A stretch of DNA of 64,000 bases from Smallanthus sonchifolius. Lineage: Eukaryota; Streptophyta; Magnoliopsida; Asterales; Asteraceae. Below, in pieces: positions 60,477 to 64,000 of this stretch. Under the pieces are notes generated by a model. That model saw only the letters and a program-made list of their open reading frames with translations. It was not told where the DNA came from and made no database searches. The position numbers were made by a program, and so were the translations under genes. Within the stretch, counting starts at the first letter, position 1; every line of letters starts with the position of its first letter. Location of the stretch: NCBI GenBank assembly GCA_023525975.1, contig CM042042.1, positions 42,109,880 through 42,173,879 of the forward strand. The letters run 5' to 3'.

Positions 60477-63400
60477 TGTAATATCCAAGGATTTCCGATC
60501 TATATTTTTCTAAAACACTTGCACGTATTATCGATTTCGAACTTGAAATTCTATTAAAAACTATTTCGTATATAATAAATATCGATTTGATTTAAAAACA
60601 TATTTAAGAAGAACATTTATACTTGAAATATATATGCATATATATATATATATGTAGATATATATGTGAGAATTCTATTCATATACACATAGGTATGCTA
60701 AATTCTTAAAACTTTATGATTTATAATTAAAACTCTAAATCTTTAAAGTTATAATCCTATAAAATACTTTATAAAGTTTTAAAATAATAAAACTTGTTGG
60801 GAGATATATAAAAAAAATTAAATATCATTTATAAAAGCCCAAGGACTACAACTGCCAAAGCCTGAAACTTGTTTTAAACCAAAATTTGTTTTGTGAACAA
60901 AATAACGAACCCTTGAAAGTTCAGGGACCGAATGTGTAATTCAACCAAAATCCCAGACCCTCTGCCAGTCGAGAGTTCGATCCCCGTTCCAACCGGTTTT
61001 AAACACGATTTACCCAAATCACGAAATCCCGTCCAAATTCAGTGAACCTCGGGTTCGACTCCCGCATGCGACCTCTCCCCAATGCGTATTAACTCTCCTC
61101 TCCAACCGTATTCACGCGTGAAGCCGGAATTTACTCGACCCATTCACCCGTAAACCCCCAACCAATTCGGCATTAAATCACGAAATCGATTATATATACT
61201 GGTGTGAGAGCATCAACGACACCACACCACAACTCCTCATACCCTCAATTCATTCGAGTCGCACCTACATTGTTCGATTCATTCCGCGATAGCCGAAGTT
61301 GAAGCTTGAACTCGTTCTCCCTCAATTTGAAACCAATCCAGGTAATTCTTGTGACTAACGTGATCGTAATCTTGCATAGATCGAAAGCCCTCTGTTTAAT
61401 TCCATTAACAGATGGCTAATCGATGTGTATTTGGGGGATCCGAATTCTAGGGTTCATACAGATTTGGGGATGATTCGAGTTTGTGTTTAAGAATTTTCTT
61501 TTCCACGTTTTAAACTAATGAAGCAGTGGTCGGGATGGTCAGTATGCTTGGGAGTGGGTGCGACCCGGACAAGAACCCGAGTTCGAGTCCGGGTAAACCG
61601 GTTTTGCCCATTTCATTTTTTTACCCATTTCCAAGCAGTTTTTACACTTTTGATAATTTTTATAAATTCTGTAAAGTTTTTATAAACATAAAAACGAATT
61701 TTATTTACACTTTTTGTATTCTGAGATATTTTAATTAATTAAATTTAATTAAACTAGTAATAATAGATTCTTTAAAAATAGTTTTTAAACACTTGAAAAC
61801 TATAAAAATACTTATAAACTTTATAAAACTTACACTATATCAGAAACGAATTGGAATTTAATTTGTTATATTTTTATTCGAAAGTAAACAGATTTATTTA
61901 AAAACTTTAAATCAATCATTTAAATTTTAGTAAAACAGAAAATTTATATAAACATTTATAAAATCAGAGAAGTTTATAGAATTATTTAAAAATCAGAAAC
62001 TTATAAATTTATAAATTTATACACTTTATAAAATTTATATAAACATAAATCTATTTGTTTATATAAAAGGAGAGAAATAATTATTCTTTATTTATTTCCT
62101 AAATAATTATAAAGTTATAAACTTTATAAAAACTAAATGAAAACTTTAAACATTTATGAACTTGTAAAACTTTATTTAAACATTTATAAACTTATAAATT
62201 AATAGAAACTCTATTTAAAACCTATTAAGCTTATGGTTTTCTTTTAGACTTTAAAAATATTTATAAACTTATAATTAAGACATAACCATATTCTATTTAA
62301 AATCTTATAAACTTATGAGTGTTATTATTCATTTAAACGTATTTATATTACAAATTAATTTGTATTATAAATACTTAATACTTAGAAACTTAATCAAATC
62401 TCAAATGATTTATGTTGATTAAATAAGTAATTATTCTTGTAAATGATTTATTTCTAAATACTTAGAAAACTATTTCGATTATTTTTACCTAGCGTGTAAA
62501 ATTTATAATTGTGAAACTTTTAAATAATTATTTTAGTTAATAATTATTCTAATCTATAAATCTATTAAACTTTTACATTCAAGTCTTGTATCATTTCTTC
62601 AGAACCTTTATTTTAAACTTAATTTAAAACTTTATAAACACAATCAATCCCACCTCCCACTTGGAACCCTAGTCAAAATCTTGAAATTCTAGATCCTTTG
62701 TCTTAGACTTTTTACTTAAAACTTTAAACTTACATTCTTAGGCTTATTGTGAGGATATTCTCACTCTCCAATTCTTGCAAACTCTTGTCGGATACTCTTC
62801 ATCCAAATCCAAGTGAGTATACTTAGCCCCTTTTTCCTTTCTATGCTTTTGGGGTGAAACATGTTCAAAATTCTTAAACTTATACAATTCTTGTACAACT
62901 ATGACTACGTGTTTATTCTTATGTTAAACTTGAGACTTGTATGCTTAGATTAAACTTAAAACTAGCATATTCATTAACTTTGATCAAGCCTATAGTAACA
63001 ATGATAGATCTATTGTATTTGACCAATCCACCTTGATTGATTGACCCCTTCGGGGGGGGGAGCCCTTGGTGATTGTTACTGAATTAAACTTTAAACTTGA
63101 GACTTATAAGGGTAACCTGCAGGTTATGCCTAAACTTGGTTGGAGAGTTGATATGCAAAATGTTTAAGATACTTGTTCTCATACTTACATTATAGAATGC
63201 ATAAATCATAGTGAATTGTAATTCTTTTCAAATACTTGTTAAACTGTGTCAAAACCTTTGTATATCACCAACTATTTTGTAGTTGACATATTCTTTCACA
63301 TGTTTCAGGTTCTACATCGTGAGACTTATTTGTGATCACATAGGACGCTTTGGACCTAGACTACTTATTAAATAAATGTTGTATACTTGTTATTTCCTTT

Positions 63401-63517
63401 GTATTGAACCTTTGAATCTATTATTAATGAAATATTGAAACTTTAATAGTCAGCCTTATGCTATTGAACAACTGCGTCCGCCCCGACGTATAATCCGCCG
63501 TCGGTTGGGGTGTGACA
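60477..63517 (+). mobile_element. 3.04-kb solo LTR with perfect TSD
   Basis: Begins TGTAATATCCAAGG and ends CGTCGGTTGGGGTGTGACA. Flanked by CTATG at 60472-60476 and 63518-63522. It carries a TATA-like TTATATATACTGG near 61189, the landmark TTTTGGGGTGAAACATG near 62848 and a run of G at about 63050-63060. No coding domain. It is the intact member of the family also seen at 44342 and 55608. Confidence 0.9.
61516..61610 (+). other. tRNA-like segment inside the solo LTR
   Basis: TGGTCAGTATGC resembles an A box, and GAGTTCGAGTCCGGG at about 61578-61592 a B box, with tRNA-like spacing. No cloverleaf with a complete acceptor stem can be drawn. It may be a SINE head or a tRNA-derived piece captured by the LTR. 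Other B-box-like motifs lie at about 60985 and 61050. Confidence 0.4.
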
Positions 63518-63774
63518 CTATGGAGCAACACTTTGCTGAAATCTCGGGTCAATCTGCCAACTTTCTCTCTCTATGGTTTCTCTCTCTAGATATTGCAAAT
63601 GAGAGAAAAGGGTGGTGACTTAGGCTATTTATAGGGAAGGCTCCCCTATGTTCGTCCCTTCTAGCACGCCGGCCCATCCGGCACGGCCCGTCATGCCTCG
63701 TTCATTTATTCCGTTCGTTCTCGCATTTTAACCCGTTATTATAACTGTCGTTTTATTTTTTTTTGGGATGTTAC

Positions 63775-64000
63775 ACAGGTGATAGCGACCCGACCCAGTT
63801 ATCCCATATTTATTTTCTATTTTTATTTTCAATTTTACAATCTAATTTCCCACGTTTATTGTTTCTTTTCTGCATTTAAATTTTGGTTATTTTTATTAGT
63901 ATTAATCATGGGTAGTTATCCCATGTTTTTAGATCAGTTTTTTATCATGTAATTCTCCTATGTAAACTCACGTTGAACATGAAGCAAGGGGGTATGAGTT
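63775..64000. other. window end, unassigned
   Basis: AT-rich sequence beyond the minus-strand LTR start. No ORF or repeat end recognised. Confidence 0.45.

Larger units (their letters stand above)
58690..63774 (-). mobile_element. minus-strand long LTR split by a solo LTR
   Basis: 58690-60476 continues at 63518-63774. On the minus strand it starts TGTAACATCCC (63774), has the TATA box CTATAAATAGCC (about 63637-63626) and, near the other end, ACTCACCAGCGTAGCTGAC and TGCACTTTCAGGTTAAG, the same 3' landmarks as the solo LTRs (CACCGGCTTTATAGCTGAC, TTTTTCAGGT). With the insertion removed it is about 2.0 kb. It is the likely 5' LTR of the gag fragment at 58065-58676. The low-coordinate boundary is approximate. 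Confidence 0.68.

Overview
This is a 64 kb piece of plant nuclear DNA, most likely from a eudicot. An Asteraceae source is a guess from the style of the repeats. The evidence is spliced GT-AG genes, AT-rich intergenic DNA, plant-type Ty1/copia and Ty3/gypsy remnants, SINE and MITE insertions, and a fossil plant pararetrovirus. I can reconstruct only two host genes, both on the minus strand: a complete six-exon ribosomal protein gene, RPS6/eS6 (14100-17016), and a 31-exon Fanconi anaemia D2 homologue, FANCD2 (31109-54059). The rest is mobile DNA, decayed mobile DNA or sequence I cannot assign.

Layout. 1-2030: end of a decayed copia element. 2031-5850: no gene apart from a short protein fragment at about 5060-5280. 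5855-6335: LTR-like sequence with a duplicated promoter. 6346-12879: a pair of hAT-like terminal inverted repeats enclosing a 5'-truncated, badnavirus-like endogenous pararetrovirus (coat/zinc finger, protease, RT-RNase H, 35S-like promoter). 13038-13372: a MITE of the same hAT-like family. 14100-17016: RPS6, with a hAT-type element (8-bp TSD) in its largest intron. 17395-18450: a broken duplicate of FANCD2 exon 3. 18715-26911: a copia element (853-bp LTRs) inserted in a minus-strand copia. 27750-28087: a SINE with two tRNA-like promoters. 28192-28568: a MULE-type MITE.

31109-54059: FANCD2. My exon set gives 4401 nt (1466 codons plus stop) and every splice phase agrees. The frame is interrupted once, by an in-frame TAG at codon 242. 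The last intron holds a 2.4-kb gag-protease LTR element whose insertion kept the GTATGT splice donor. Intron 12 is about 8.9 kb and holds insertions nested three deep. An E2F-type site lies about 105 bp upstream of the FANCD2 ATG. Site II and telo-box motifs lie upstream of RPS6. These match S-phase and growth-linked regulation respectively.

55608-64000: several copies of one family of long non-coding LTRs (TGTAAYATCC...GTGTGACA). One is a perfect 3.04-kb solo LTR with a CTATG TSD. It split a minus-strand LTR that carries a 33-bp tandem array of small hairpins.

I found no operon-like cluster, CRISPR array or bacterial sequence. The items most worth follow-up are the FANCD2 nonsense codon, the splice-donor-preserving insertion, the FANCD2 exon 3 duplicate beside RPS6, the pararetrovirus with its alternative-frame ORF, the dimeric SINE and the hairpin array. 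Exon boundaries and TSDs were read by eye.
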